Origin: Neobacillus massiliamazoniensis
Lineage (GTDB): Bacteria; Bacillota; Bacilli; Bacillales; Cytobacillaceae
NCBI RefSeq assembly: GCF_001048695.1
Contig: NZ_CVRB01000001.1
Coordinates: 868,001-932,000 of the forward strand
Direction: 5' to 3'
DNA length: 64,000 nucleotides
Numbering within the stretch: the first letter of the stretch is position 1; each line of letters starts with the position of its first letter. The notes under the pieces are model-generated. The model worked only from the letters and a program-made list of their open reading frames with translations. It did not search any database and was not told where the DNA came from. Made by a program: the position numbers and the translations under genes. Below, in pieces: positions 51,624-60,698 of the stretch.

Positions 51624-52673
51624 TTGTCATCCAAACAAACGAAAGAAACATTAGAATTATTAACGAAATTAGTTTCGATACCGAGCCCATCCGGTAATAC
51701 AAATGAAGTGATGAACTTTGTGGAAAAATTTTTGACCGAATTAAAAGTGGAAACGACCAGAAACCGAAAAGGCGGCCTGATCGCTACAATCGAAGGAAAA
51801 GATTCAACCCGACACCGGATGCTGACAGCCCATGTCGATACACTTGGGGCTATGGTGAAAGAAATTAAAGCGAATGGTCGCTTGCGAATTGCCCTAATTG
51901 GCGGGTTCAATTATAACTCCATCGAAGGGGAATACTGCCAGATTGAAACAAGCAGCGGTAAGAAATATACCGGCACCATCTTGATGCATCAAACATCTGT
52001 TCATGTGTATAAGGATGCTGGTAAGCTTGAGCGTAATCAGGAAAATATGGAGATTCGAATTGATGAAAAAGTACATAATGCCGGAGATGTAAGATCTCTT
52101 GGTATTGAAGTGGGAGATTTTGTTTCCTTTGATCCACGTGTCGAAGTGACGCCAAGCGGCTTCATTAAGTCGCGCCATTTAGATGATAAAGCGAGCGTTG
52201 CCATCCTGCTTCAATTAATCAAACAATTAATAGAAGACGAAATCACATTACCATACACAACTCATTTTTTAATATCAAATAATGAGGAAATTGGTTACGG
52301 CGGTAATTCAAATATTCCTTCGGAAACAGTGGAATATTTGGCTGTTGATATGGGAGCAATCGGCGATGGCCAGTCAACCGATGAATACACCGTTTCCATT
52401 TGTGTGAAGGATGCGAGTGGGCCATATCATTACGAGTTAAGAAAAAATTTAGTACGACTTGCTAAAGAAAACAAGATTGATTATAAACTGGATATTTACC
52501 CATACTACGGCTCTGATGCATCTGCCGCAATTCGTTCAGGAAATGACATTGTTCATGGTTTAATTGGGCCAGGGATTGATTCATCACATGCTTTTGAACG
52601 TACCCACAAATTTTCGATTGAAAATACAGCAAAGCTTTTGTATTATTATATTCAGTCAGATTTAGTTCTTTAG
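51624..52673 (+). CDS. M42 family metallopeptidase (glutamyl aminopeptidase type)
   Basis: A 349-residue dizinc aminopeptidase. Metal and catalytic motifs are AHVDTLG (first His and Asp), RHLDDKAS (bridging Asp), SNNEEIGYGG (catalytic Glu-Glu) and AVDMGAIGDGQ, with the final His in SSHAFERTHK. Bacillus has several such genes (YsdC, YtoP, YhfE); the length fits YhfE/FrvX-like proteins, but I leave the symbol blank. The start is TTG 51624 with GAAAGGAGAA 7 nt upstream. It trims N-terminal residues from cytoplasmic peptides. Confidence 0.9.
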   Translation: MSSKQTKETLELLTKLVSIPSPSGNTNEVMNFVEKFLTELKVETTRNRKGGLIATIEGKDSTRHRMLTAHVDTLGAMVKEIKANGRLRIALIGGFNYNSIEGEYCQIETSSGKKYTGTILMHQTSVHVYKDAGKLERNQENMEIRIDEKVHNAGDVRSLGIEVGDFVSFDPRVEVTPSGFIKSRHLDDKASVAILLQLIKQLIEDEITLPYTTHFLISNNEEIGYGGNSNIPSETVEYLAVDMGAIGDGQSTDEYTVSICVKDASGPYHYELRKNLVRLAKENKIDYKLDIYPYYGSDASAAIRSGNDIVHGLIGPGIDSSHAFERTHKFSIENTAKLLYYYIQSDLVL

Positions 52674-52674
52674 G

Positions 52675-52698
52675 ACCAGGCATGGGCCTGGTTTTTTG
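52675..52698 (+). terminator. Terminator of the M42 peptidase gene
   Basis: ACCAGGC and GCCTGGT form a stem with a 4-nt loop followed by TTTTT. Confidence 0.85.
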
Positions 52699-53016
52699 AT
52701 GGCTTTTATTATCGTATAAAATTTTTTTAAATTGAAACTTTAGTCCGTCATTTTACGACTTATATAGTGATATAATGCTAAAGTTTGATTCTTTATAAAA
52801 ATATTGTCTAATCAGTAGAAATGATTCTAAAAAAATTTTTAATATTTTTCTCATTAATTTTTAATGCAAAAAGTTTCAAACAGCATTATGATAATGTAGT
52901 CCATTAAAAATATTGGTAACAAATGACTTATTATAGTGAAAAAAATGACGAAATCAGGTATTCAACTTGATTATTAGTTATTTTTATATAAATCTACATT
53001 GTGGGGTAATCCGACT
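52699..53016 (+). other. AT-rich leader of the dlt operon
   Basis: About 320 bases with several -10-like hexamers (for example TATAAT near 52772 and TATGAT near 52889) but no paired -35 that I would defend. Sigma-X-type (ECF) control of dlt is known in B. subtilis; I see no clear ECF consensus here. Confidence 0.4.
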
Positions 53017-53166
53017 ATGTTCAATAAATTAAAAGTTTTCTATAGTAACCAAAAAGTAAAATGGGTCAGCCGATTTGTTTATTATTTACTGATTCTCCTC
53101 TTGTTGTTTTTTATGTATGGATTTAATGATGCAAACGCTGGTTCTTATATTTACAATGATTTTTAA
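53017..53166 (+). CDS. dltX: DltX, small membrane protein of teichoic acid D-alanylation
   Basis: A 49-residue protein. It has a basic N-terminus, one membrane segment (about 21-38) and the conserved C-terminal IYNDF, whose residues are required for D-alanine transfer with DltB and DltD in other Firmicutes. It is the first gene of the operon, 17 bases before dltA. GTGGGG lies about 10 nt upstream of the ATG. Confidence 0.88.
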   Translation: MFNKLKVFYSNQKVKWVSRFVYYLLILLLLFFMYGFNDANAGSYIYNDF

Positions 53167-53183
53167 TAAGGGAGTAAAATAAT

Positions 53184-54701
53184 ATGAAAGTGTTAAACAA
53201 AATACGAGATTTTGCCCATCAACAACCAGAAACATTGGCATTTATATCTCCGAACAAAGAAATCAGCTATCAAGACCTTTGGAAAAAATCTGATCAAACC
53301 GCTTCCTATCTCATAAACCTAAATTTAACAGCAGGCTCTCCTGTTGTAGTTTATGGACATATGGAGCCTGAAATGCTTGTTTCTTTCCTAGGAAGTGTAA
53401 AAGCTGGTCATCCTTACATTCCAGTCGATACCTCCATCCCCATGGAAAGAGTTGTGAAAATCGTTGAAAGTTCCGGGACGGAATTGGTTATTAATGTTTC
53501 CAATCAGCCATTGAGTCTTAGTGATGTATCTGTTCGGATTGTCAACCATGATGAAATCATGCTGTTGCCACAATTACATGATGAAATTTCTTCCGACCGT
53601 TGGGTTAAAGATGATGAAAATTTCTATATTATCTATACTTCTGGCAGCACAGGTAACCCAAAAGGGGTGCAAATCTCAGCTAATAATTTGCAAAGCTTTG
53701 TCAATTGGATGCTTACCGATTTCCCGATAAATGGGAATCTTTGCTTTTTAAATCAGGCACCATTTTCCTTTGATTTATCTGTGATGGACCTTTACCCTGC
53801 CTTAGCTAGCGGTGGTACCTTATTTGCGATTACGAAAGAAATGATTGCAAAGCCAAAAATTTTGTTTGAAGCTTTAGCAAATTCCAATACTGAAGTATGG
53901 ACTTCTACTCCATCTTTTGTGCAAATGTGTTTAATGGATCCTTCATTTAATGAGAAATTGCTTCCAAATTTAGCTGTCTTTCTTTTTTGTGGTGAGATCT
54001 TACCGGTTGCGATTTGCCAACAATTAAAGGAGAGATTTCCAAAAGCAAAAATATTCAACACATATGGTCCAACTGAAGCAACTGTTGCAATTACTTCTAT
54101 CGAAGTTACTAGTGCGGTGCTTGATGAATTTACCTCCTTGCCTGTTGGAAAAATAAAAGCAGACTCACGAATATTGCTAGTTGATGAAAATGGAAATGAA
54201 GTTCCTAATGGAGAAAAGGGCGAAATTATCCTTGTCGGCCCTGGAGTAAGTAAAGGCTATTTAGGTCAACCAGAGCTTACGAACAAAGCTTTCATCCAAT
54301 ATGAAGGAGAACGGGCATATAAAACTGGTGATGCCGGCTTTTTAAATGATGAAGGTCTACTTTTCTATAAAGGCCGTATCGATTTTCAAATTAAATTACA
54401 TGGCTACCGAATGGAATTAGAGGAAATTGAATATCATATTGCAAAATCCAAATACGTAAAAACAGTCGTTGTGATTCCAATTTATCAAGATGAAAAAATC
54501 GAGTATTTATCGGCATCGATTGTCTCTGAACAACATGAGTTTGAAAAAGAATATCAATTAACGAGTGCGATTAAAAAAGAATTAGGTGAAGTGCTTCCTG
54601 CTTATATGATTCCGAGAAAATTCACTTATCACGAAGATCTTCCAATGACATCAAACGGAAAAGTCGACCGGAAAAAAATTAAGGAAATGGTATTAGCATG
54701 A
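53184..54701 (+). CDS. dltA: D-alanine-D-alanyl carrier protein ligase DltA
   Basis: A 505-residue adenylating enzyme (ANL superfamily). The P-loop is [11 protein letters not shown], then [10 protein letters not shown] in the middle, YKTGD and the hinge/C-terminal lobe with the catalytic Lys in SNGKVDRKK. It activates D-alanine with ATP and loads it onto the phosphopantetheine arm of DltC. AAGGGAGT lies upstream. It overlaps dltB by four bases. Confidence 0.96.
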   Translation: MKVLNKIRDFAHQQPETLAFISPNKEISYQDLWKKSDQTASYLINLNLTAGSPVVVYGHMEPEMLVSFLGSVKAGHPYIPVDTSIPMERVVKIVESSGTELVINVSNQPLSLSDVSVRIVNHDEIMLLPQLHDEISSDRWVKDDENFYIIYTSGSTGNPKGVQISANNLQSFVNWMLTDFPINGNLCFLNQAPFSFDLSVMDLYPALASGGTLFAITKEMIAKPKILFEALANSNTEVWTSTPSFVQMCLMDPSFNEKLLPNLAVFLFCGEILPVAICQQLKERFPKAKIFNTYGPTEATVAITSIEVTSAVLDEFTSLPVGKIKADSRILLVDENGNEVPNGEKGEIILVGPGVSKGYLGQPELTNKAFIQYEGERAYKTGDAGFLNDEGLLFYKGRIDFQIKLHGYRMELEEIEYHIAKSKYVKTVVVIPIYQDEKIEYLSASIVSEQHEFEKEYQLTSAIKKELGEVLPAYMIPRKFTYHEDLPMTSNGKVDRKKIKEMVLA

Positions 54702-55855
54702 CACCATATGGATCTTTCACCTTCTTTTTCATTTTAGCTTTTCTTTTAGCACCGACTGTTATTCTTGGTTTGTTAGGAAAAAGGTTTCAAGCCTATAATA
54801 TTTTTGTTTCGGTTATTGTCTTAGCAATAATTTTTTCATCGAAGCCAACTGGAGCGATTGCCCTAATTTCATTTACAATTTGGCAAATTTTGTTGATAAA
54901 GGCATACTTTGCTTATCGTAAAAAGGCCAATAATACTGCTGTTTTTTGCATTGCGGTCATCGCTTCGATTCTGCCATTAACGATATCGAAACTGCTGCCG
55001 TTTTTTGGACAGGTAAATTGGATGGGCTTTTTAGGAATTTCGTATTTAACCTTTAAAGGTACACAATTAATAATGGAGATAAGGGATGGACTTATCAAAA
55101 AAGACTTGTCAATTGTCCGTTTACTCTATTTTATTCTCTTCTTTCCGACGATTTCCTCCGGTCCAATCGACCGCTATCGCCGGTTTGAAAAAGATCTAAA
55201 AAATGAGATAACAAAAGATCAATACAAACTACTTTTATATGATGGAATCAACAAAATATTCCTTGGTTTTTTATATAAATATATTATTGGTTATTCCATT
55301 AACAATTATTTTATCTCGAATATCGGAAACATTGCTCATAGTCCATTTGAGAATCATCTTTATTATATGTATGCCTATAGTATGTATCTCTTCTTTGATT
55401 TCGCCGGTTATAGCTGTTTTGCTATCGGTGTCAGCTATATTATGGGTATTAAATCTCCAGAAAACTTTAATAAGCCGTTCCTTAGCCGAAATATTAAGGA
55501 ATTCTGGGATCGTTGGCATATGAGTTTATCCTTCTGGTTTAGAGACTACGTATTCATGCGTTTTGTCTTCTGGATGACAAAGAAAAAGTGGATTAAAAAC
55601 AGAAACCTTTTAGCCAACTTAGGCTTTATCTTGAATTTTTTATTAATGGGTGTATGGCATGGACTGGCCATTCAATATATTCTTTACGGTGCCTATCAGG
55701 CATTAATAATGGTATGCTATAATACCTTTGACCAGTTCAATAAAAAACATAAATGGTTGCCAAACAATAAATATACTAAAATAGCTGGAATTGTGATTAC
55801 CTTCCATTTTGTTTGTTTTGGCTTCTATATCTTCTCAGGTCATTTAATTAAATAA
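54698..55855 (+). CDS. dltB: MBOAT-family D-alanine transferase DltB
   Basis: A 385-residue polytopic membrane-bound O-acyltransferase. [18 protein letters not shown] is the cytoplasmic funnel motif where DltC docks, and the MBOAT catalytic His is in MGVWHGLA. About eleven membrane segments are visible. It takes D-alanine from DltC-phosphopantetheine and moves it across the membrane. The start overlaps dltA (ATGA). Confidence 0.95.
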   Translation: MTPYGSFTFFFILAFLLAPTVILGLLGKRFQAYNIFVSVIVLAIIFSSKPTGAIALISFTIWQILLIKAYFAYRKKANNTAVFCIAVIASILPLTISKLLPFFGQVNWMGFLGISYLTFKGTQLIMEIRDGLIKKDLSIVRLLYFILFFPTISSGPIDRYRRFEKDLKNEITKDQYKLLLYDGINKIFLGFLYKYIIGYSINNYFISNIGNIAHSPFENHLYYMYAYSMYLFFDFAGYSCFAIGVSYIMGIKSPENFNKPFLSRNIKEFWDRWHMSLSFWFRDYVFMRFVFWMTKKKWIKNRNLLANLGFILNFLLMGVWHGLAIQYILYGAYQALIMVCYNTFDQFNKKHKWLPNNKYTKIAGIVITFHFVCFGFYIFSGHLIK

Positions 55856-55871
55856 GGGAGTTTGATTTATA

Positions 55872-56108
55872 ATGGAATTTAAAAATGAAGTAGTTTCTCT
55901 ATTAGCTGAAATTTGCCAGGATGACGTCATCAAAGAAAATCCTGATATTGATTTATTTGAAGCAGGTTTATTAGATTCTTTCGGTACAGTAGAATTACTT
56001 GTTCAGGTCGAAGAACGATTTGGAATTACCGTTCCTATTACGGAATTTGACCGTGAAACTTGGAACACTCCAAATAATATTGTTAAAGAGTTGGAAGATA
56101 TGAAATGA
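55872..56108 (+). CDS. dltC: D-alanyl carrier protein DltC
   Basis: A 78-residue acyl-carrier-type protein. The phosphopantetheine-bearing Ser is in LLDSFGTVEL (near residue 37). The acidic composition is normal for carrier proteins. It overlaps dltD by four bases. GGGAGTTTG lies upstream of the ATG. Confidence 0.95.
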   Translation: MEFKNEVVSLLAEICQDDVIKENPDIDLFEAGLLDSFGTVELLVQVEERFGITVPITEFDRETWNTPNNIVKELEDMK

Positions 56109-57307
56109 AAAAGCCTGTCTTTGGCCCAATGATATTGGCGGTACTCGTTCTTTTTTGTCTTGTTATCATTCCAAATAGTTGGATTGAAACCTTTATTCCA
56201 AAGAATCGAGTCAGTCAGGCAGCAACAGATTTAAATCCGGTCATGTTCCAAGGAAAGTATATTCAGTCAGAAATGCTTGAGGATAATCGTTATCTTCCCA
56301 TTTATGGTTCTTCTGAACTTTCAAGGTTGGATCGCTTTCATCCATCAAATTATTTCCAAGTGACCAATGCGCCATTTACCCCTTTCCTTATCGGAAGAGG
56401 TGGAACCGAATCTTTAATTCATTTTTTGAATTTTTCCGAGCATATGGACCAGCTTAAAGGAAAAAAATTAGTATTCATCATTTCTCCTCAATGGTTCCAA
56501 CCTAATGGAACTGATGAATCGCATTTTGTACCAAATTATTCAACATTACAAGGATATGATTTTGCTTTTAACAACAAAATTGATCCATCCGTAAAAAAAC
56601 AAGCAATTGAACGCATGTTAAAGTTTTCACCAGTTAAAGATGATCCTATGCTCTCTACCCTTTATAAAGGAGAGATTTCCAATAGCCCATGGGACCAACA
56701 AAAAGCTAATCTTGTTCGCCCATTTGCTTATGTCTATCGAAATTTATTAGAGAAAAAGGATCTCTATTATTCTTATGTTGGCAGTGAACAGCCTGGACGT
56801 GAAATTAAGCATAATTTAAGACATAAATCTTGGAACCAATTAGCGGAGGAAGCAAACCAATTAGGTGCTAGTCAGGCCACAAATAATCAATTTGATGTCA
56901 TTAATTCACAATACGATAAAATGAAAAAAATGGTTCCTTCATTAAGAGGCTATAAGCATGGAGCTACTTACGGAACTGGACCAGAATACAAAGACTTTCA
57001 ACTCGTTCTTGATGTTTTAAAACAATCTGGAGCTGACCCGTTATTTATATCCATTCCAGTAAACGGAAAATGGTATGACTATACTGGATTTCCTAAGCAA
57101 GGTCGTACTGCTTATTATCAGCGGATTACAAAGCAAATCGAAGCTGAGGGCTTTCCTGTTGCCGATTTCTCAGACCATGAATACGATCCATATTTCATGA
57201 AAGACACGATCCACATTGGTTGGAAAGGCTGGGTTTATACTGATAAAGCGATTGAGGATTTTTATTATGGTGTAAAGGGAAACGATGAAGTCGTCCGGGC
57301 AAATTAA
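56105..57307 (+). CDS. dltD: D-alanyl-lipoteichoic acid transfer protein DltD
   Basis: A 400-residue protein with one N-terminal membrane anchor (about 8-26) and an extracytoplasmic SGNH-like domain: the Ser nucleophile in IYGSSELSR (about 68-76) and the Asp-His pair in MKDTIHIGWKG near the C-terminus. It transfers D-alanine onto lipoteichoic acid outside the membrane. The last five codons form the left arm of the operon terminator. Confidence 0.94.
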   Translation: MKKPVFGPMILAVLVLFCLVIIPNSWIETFIPKNRVSQAATDLNPVMFQGKYIQSEMLEDNRYLPIYGSSELSRLDRFHPSNYFQVTNAPFTPFLIGRGGTESLIHFLNFSEHMDQLKGKKLVFIISPQWFQPNGTDESHFVPNYSTLQGYDFAFNNKIDPSVKKQAIERMLKFSPVKDDPMLSTLYKGEISNSPWDQQKANLVRPFAYVYRNLLEKKDLYYSYVGSEQPGREIKHNLRHKSWNQLAEEANQLGASQATNNQFDVINSQYDKMKKMVPSLRGYKHGATYGTGPEYKDFQLVLDVLKQSGADPLFISIPVNGKWYDYTGFPKQGRTAYYQRITKQIEAEGFPVADFSDHEYDPYFMKDTIHIGWKGWVYTDKAIEDFYYGVKGNDEVVRAN

Positions 57308-57323
57308 CCCGGACGACTTTTTC
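57290..57323 (+). terminator. Terminator of the dlt operon, overlapping the dltD coding end
   Basis: GTCGTCCGGG and CCCGGACGAC form a perfect 10-bp stem with an 8-nt loop that contains the dltD stop codon, followed by TTTTT. Confidence 0.92.
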
Positions 57324-57448
57324 ATTGGCGTGTGCGTTGTTAACTTATATAAGTTTTTTAATATGTGAAAATAGAAAAAACCTTTTGGATTTATCAGCCT
57401 ATTAAGGGAAAATTAATAAATATTGGTTATGATAGGTTTTAAGATATA

Positions 57449-57683
57449 GGCTGTGTTAAACTTGCCTGCTGATTTGCGCTCAAGAAGCGAGCATCCGCGG
57501 GCGTTCCGGGGAGCCTCCTCGGCGCTTAAGCGTCTGTGGGGTCTCCCCTGCCCCGTACTCCCACAGGACGTTGAATCAGCATCTATGTATCAACACCGCA
57601 CGAAGGAAATGCGATAGCATTTTCGAGGATCTCGCGCCTTCCGCTCATAGTTTCAAAAATCAACAATGACCTTTAACACAGCC
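57449..57683 (-). repeat. Family A dispersed repeat, copy 8 (long variant, minus orientation)
   Basis: This is the most complete long copy: GGCTGTGTTAAACTTGCC at the left, CCTTTAACACAGCC at the right, with the GGAGCCTCCTCGGCGC, CCCCGTACTCCC and GAAATGCGATAGCATTTTC blocks all present. Confidence 0.88.
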
Positions 57684-57724
57684 AAGATTTAAAGAGGTGG
57701 GTGATTCCAATTAAACAGCATACA

Positions 57725-58288
57725 ATGGCTAATCAAAAATCAGGGTTCTTGGCTAACTATATTGCAAATCCAAAGGAACGCAGATTAGTCCTCCTTTTCT
57801 TCATCCTAACGGCTATTCTAAATATAACAGGTATATTTATAATCCTGGCGTTCTATCAAAAGATAATGGCTGTAAATTTCAGACAATATAAACATCTATT
57901 TAGACAATTTGGTTCTATTTCTGAGTATGGTTTTTTTGTCGCGTTATCGATATATCCCATATTTTTTATCTTAAAATGGAAAAATATCAAGAAGCTTCAA
58001 TGGGGGAAATTTCAGATTAAAGCCCTTTTGCAGCCCTTAGGAAAGCTGGTTAGAAAATGGCATGTTCCTGCTGCCCTTGTATCAACTGGGATCGTATTAC
58101 TGCACGGGGTTTTAGCGATTTTAAAGGGTTTTAAACTAGATTTCACATATTTATCAGGAATATCAGCCACCATTATCTTGTTTTTTCTACTCATTATGGG
58201 CTTAAAACGGTATAAAAGAAACGACCGCAAATGGCATTTTAGACTTGCTGTTATCTTTTTAATCCTATTTTTGGTCCATGCCGGATAG
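57725..58288 (+). CDS. Predicted haem-binding membrane protein, four to five TM
   Basis: About 187 residues with membrane segments near residues 20-45, 70-90, 115-140, 145-165 and 170-187. Two paired patterns, W-H in RKWHVPAAL with a His in VLLHGV, and W-H in RKWHFRLAV with a His in FLVHAG, give four His on neighbouring helices. This is the arrangement of b-type cytochromes such as ferric-reductase or cytochrome b561-like proteins. The frame starts with GTG 57701, where AGAGGTGG abuts the codon; ATG 57725 is an alternative with no visible ribosome site. The C-terminus is abrupt. Function is inferred only. Confidence 0.6.
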   Translation: MANQKSGFLANYIANPKERRLVLLFFILTAILNITGIFIILAFYQKIMAVNFRQYKHLFRQFGSISEYGFFVALSIYPIFFILKWKNIKKLQWGKFQIKALLQPLGKLVRKWHVPAALVSTGIVLLHGVLAILKGFKLDFTYLSGISATIILFFLLIMGLKRYKRNDRKWHFRLAVIFLILFLVHAG

Positions 58289-58377
58289 ACACAAAAAATT
58301 AACTAGATGAACGTTTGGAAAAGCGATATAATAAGAATGAAATTAAATGAGCACTTCTAGGTTAGGAGATGACATTT

Positions 58378-58593
58378 ATGCTTTCTAATATTGGAGTACC
58401 TGGTTTAATATTGATCCTTATTGTTGCTTTAGTAATCTTTGGGCCAAATAAACTACCTGAAGTGGGACGTGCCTTTGGTAAGTCCATTCGTGAATTTAAA
58501 AAGGCAACAGAAGGTATTACTGACGGTATTAAAGAAGATTTGCATGAAGATTTGAAAGAGGTTAAACAAGAATCCAGTGATGTAAAAAAGTAA
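58378..58593 (+). CDS. tatA: Twin-arginine translocase subunit TatA
   Basis: A 71-residue protein. [20 protein letters not shown] is the single membrane helix, then the hinge [20 protein letters not shown] with the amphipathic helix, then an acidic/Lys-rich tail. I chose ATG 58378 because TTAGGAGATGACATTT gives proper spacing; ATG 58369 abuts the AGGAG. TatA oligomers form the pore for folded Tat substrates. No tatC is adjacent, so it pairs with a TatC encoded elsewhere. Confidence 0.94.
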   Translation: MLSNIGVPGLILILIVALVIFGPNKLPEVGRAFGKSIREFKKATEGITDGIKEDLHEDLKEVKQESSDVKK

Positions 58594-58606
58594 AAAATGG
58601 TTGAAT

Positions 58607-58677
58607 ATGAAAAGCGGAAGCGCTTAAGGGACTAGGTTTACAGACAATCTCCCCTCCCTAAGGCGCTTGCGCTTTTC
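58607..58677. repeat. Family B-type palindromic repeat, possibly acting as terminator
   Basis: GAAAAGCGGAAGCGCTTAAGGGA pairs imperfectly with TCCCTAAGGCGCTTGCGCTTTTC around about 25 bases. The ends match the family B element at 14990. It lies between tatA (plus) and the secreted protein gene (minus), and could stop both transcripts. Confidence 0.65.
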
Positions 58678-58686
58678 TTTTTCAAT

Positions 58687-59259
58687 TTATTTTTTTAAGA
58701 TTACTTTTAACATTTGATTATGCTGCTTGTACTGAGCCAATAATTGATTTAATAGAACGGCTGCATCCTTCTTATTTTTCGCTTCTACCGCCATCTCTAA
58801 TTCATGGTATGTTTTCCAATGCCCCATACCTTTCCATTCATGTGCCTTTTTCATAAATTCTTCCTTTGTCAGCTTTCCTTCTTCAAATTGTTTCTTTAGC
58901 TCCGCTATTTGGGCCATTTTTTCTTTTTTCAACTTCTCTCTCTTTTCTGCATTCTCCGGACTCATCCATTGACTACGTAATGCCTTCTTCTCCGCCATTA
59001 CTTTTTCCCATTCCGCTTTCTTTTCCGGAGTATACTGACTTACCCAAGTCATTAGATGTTTGTCCCGCTGCTCCATCTTTGCTTGCCAATCTTTATGCTT
59101 CAAATGATGGTCCCTATCCTCATTACAATTACAAGGTTGTTTTTCAACCTGTTCTCCCTTTATTTCTCCCTTGGTGTCAGGCACCGTAGGGTTGGCAGCT
59201 GCAATGCTCGGAACCATAAAGAGTAAGCCTAGAGCAAATATTAACATTTTCATATTCAT
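58687..59259 (-). CDS. Secreted, coiled, Lys/Glu-rich protein of unknown function
   Basis: About 190 residues. A Sec signal peptide (MNMKMLIFALGLLFM..., cut likely after AAA) is followed by a short linker with PTVPDTKG, a Cys pair CNC, a His-rich patch (DHHLKHKDW), then a long helical region with motifs such as GKLTKEEFMKKAHEWK. It recalls DUF2680-like secreted proteins with an EFM(K)K motif, though I am not certain of the family. The TVPDTKG codons carry a GGTGTCAGGCACC motif. ATG 59259 has AAGGTGAT upstream. Confidence 0.75.
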   Translation of the reverse strand: MNMKMLIFALGLLFMVPSIAAANPTVPDTKGEIKGEQVEKQPCNCNEDRDHHLKHKDWQAKMEQRDKHLMTWVSQYTPEKKAEWEKVMAEKKALRSQWMSPENAEKREKLKKEKMAQIAELKKQFEEGKLTKEEFMKKAHEWKGMGHWKTYHELEMAVEAKNKKDAAVLLNQLLAQYKQHNQMLKVILKK

Positions 59260-59467
59260 CCTAATCACCTTCCAATACTTTATATTAGTAATTTTAACCA
59301 GTTTTTAATTGTCACGAATTTATCATTCCCAATTTAGCCGAAAAAATTTACTATTTCACCAAAATTTTTGTTAATATTTTCTTGAGGAAATTTTTCTAAT
59401 ATTGCATCTTAATCGAGCGATTTGTGAAATATTTCACATTTTTAACAAAACGAGTGCTCTTTATTAT

Positions 59468-59593
59468 TTATGTTTTATTTTGAAACTTTTCGTCTTCTGT
59501 AAAAGCAATTCCACATTCTTTTAAATGTTTTATTAATTCGACTAAACTTTCTACAACAAACGTTAGGTGGGCTTTTTTAGCAGACGTAAATGG
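59468..59593 (-). pseudogene. Possible remnant of a glyoxalase/VOC-family gene
   Basis: A 41-codon frame without a start codon translates to a segment with AHLTFVVESLVELIKHL, KECGIAFTEDE, a strand-helix-strand pattern like VOC/glyoxalase proteins (HLTFVV..., then a helix, then G-x-x-F). It is bounded by a stop upstream and TAA downstream. Calling it a pseudogene fragment is inference. Confidence 0.3.
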
Positions 59594-59604
59594 TTAATCA
59601 ATTC

Positions 59605-59640
59605 AAAAAAGCTATCCCTCACGATGCAAGGAATAGCTTT
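59605..59640 (-). terminator. Terminator of the CAP-domain lipoprotein gene
   Basis: Read on minus, AAAGCTATTCCT and AGGGATAGCTTT form a stem (one mismatch) with a 9-nt loop, then TTTTTT. Confidence 0.85.
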
Positions 59641-59647
59641 CTTGATG

Positions 59648-60589
59648 TTATTTACCAATAAACATTTGTGACCAGTAGTTTCCATCGGAAGTAAAACCAA
59701 CACCGATATTGGTATAGTTTGGACTTAAAATGTTTTTTCTGTGCCCTTCACTGTTCATCCAAGCAGTTACAACTTGTTGCGCGGTAGTTTGCCCCATCGC
59801 AATATTTTCTCCAGCTGAACTGTAGGATATACCGAAGTCCCTCATCATATCAAACGGGGAACCATATGTCGGACTTGTGTGCGAGAAATAATGTTTTGCT
59901 TCCATATCATTTGTTTTTGTCTGGGCTACTCTACTTAGCGAGCTGTCTGCCGTTAAAGGAGGTAGTCCATTTTTCTTTCTTTCCGCATTGGTCAAATTAA
60001 TTACCTGCTGAGCCATCTGACTGATTCCCGTTGGGGCTTGTGCCGTTGGCTTTTGTGGAGCCGGTGCAGCAGGTGTTGTTGTTCTTGGTGCCGTTGGTGC
60101 TGTTGGTGCCGTAGTCTGAGGTGGTGTCACCGACTGTTTTGGCAAAGCAGCGTTTGGATTAGCATTTCCGGGTACGAATGAGTAATACCAGAAATTGCCT
60201 TGGTTAATTCGTTGTGTATGAGGATACTGGCTGCTTGGTGTTTGTGTACTATAAGAATTTGGAGCAATAGTAATAAACCCATTGTTCATCGGCTGAATTT
60301 CGGTTGTCGCATTAGACATTCCATCTGGATATATTACGTTTCGAGTATTGAACCCATCAGTAGGCATTTTGTGGTTGTCTGTACGACCCAAGTTGTTTGC
60401 TGGATTATAGTTCTGATTTAAGTCATTCATTACGCTATTTCGATTATTCATCGTTCTTAAATCACCAGTTGAGACATTTCTTGGACCAGTCGTGGTATTG
60501 TTTATATTCGCTCCCCTATTGGCTGTGCACGCCGTTAACGAAGCTAACATCACAGAAGCAACCGCAATTTTCGACAGCTTAAAACCCAT
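59648..60589 (-). CDS. Lipoprotein with CAP (SCP/PR1) domain, YkwD-like
   Basis: A 313-residue protein. A lipoprotein signal ends in LTAC (Cys21). A long Asn/Pro/Thr-rich low-complexity stretch follows (about 22-190), including repeats of PTAPTAPRTTTPAAPAP. The CAP domain covers about 193-313, with NLTNAERKKNGLPPL, the His pair in KHYFSHTSPTYGSPFDM and GENIAMGQ, and WMNSEGHRKNIL. Stand-alone CAP proteins of Bacillus are secreted and mostly of unknown role; the Pro/Thr stretch probably spans the wall. Confidence 0.9.
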   Translation of the reverse strand: MGFKLSKIAVASVMLASLTACTANRGANINNTTTGPRNVSTGDLRTMNNRNSVMNDLNQNYNPANNLGRTDNHKMPTDGFNTRNVIYPDGMSNATTEIQPMNNGFITIAPNSYSTQTPSSQYPHTQRINQGNFWYYSFVPGNANPNAALPKQSVTPPQTTAPTAPTAPRTTTPAAPAPQKPTAQAPTGISQMAQQVINLTNAERKKNGLPPLTADSSLSRVAQTKTNDMEAKHYFSHTSPTYGSPFDMMRDFGISYSSAGENIAMGQTTAQQVVTAWMNSEGHRKNILSPNYTNIGVGFTSDGNYWSQMFIGK

Positions 60590-60698
60590 CTTTCACATAC
60601 CCCCCTTGTATTATTGAAGAAAGATACGTTATTATCTTTTCCCTTTACTACAGAAGTATTGATGGGAAATACCGTGAAAGCTGGGAAGCAATATTTCA

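Noticed and set aside
52720-53010. Sigma-X/ECF promoter for the dlt operon
   Set aside because: GGTAAC is present near 52914, but no CGTC-type -10 occurs at the right distance.
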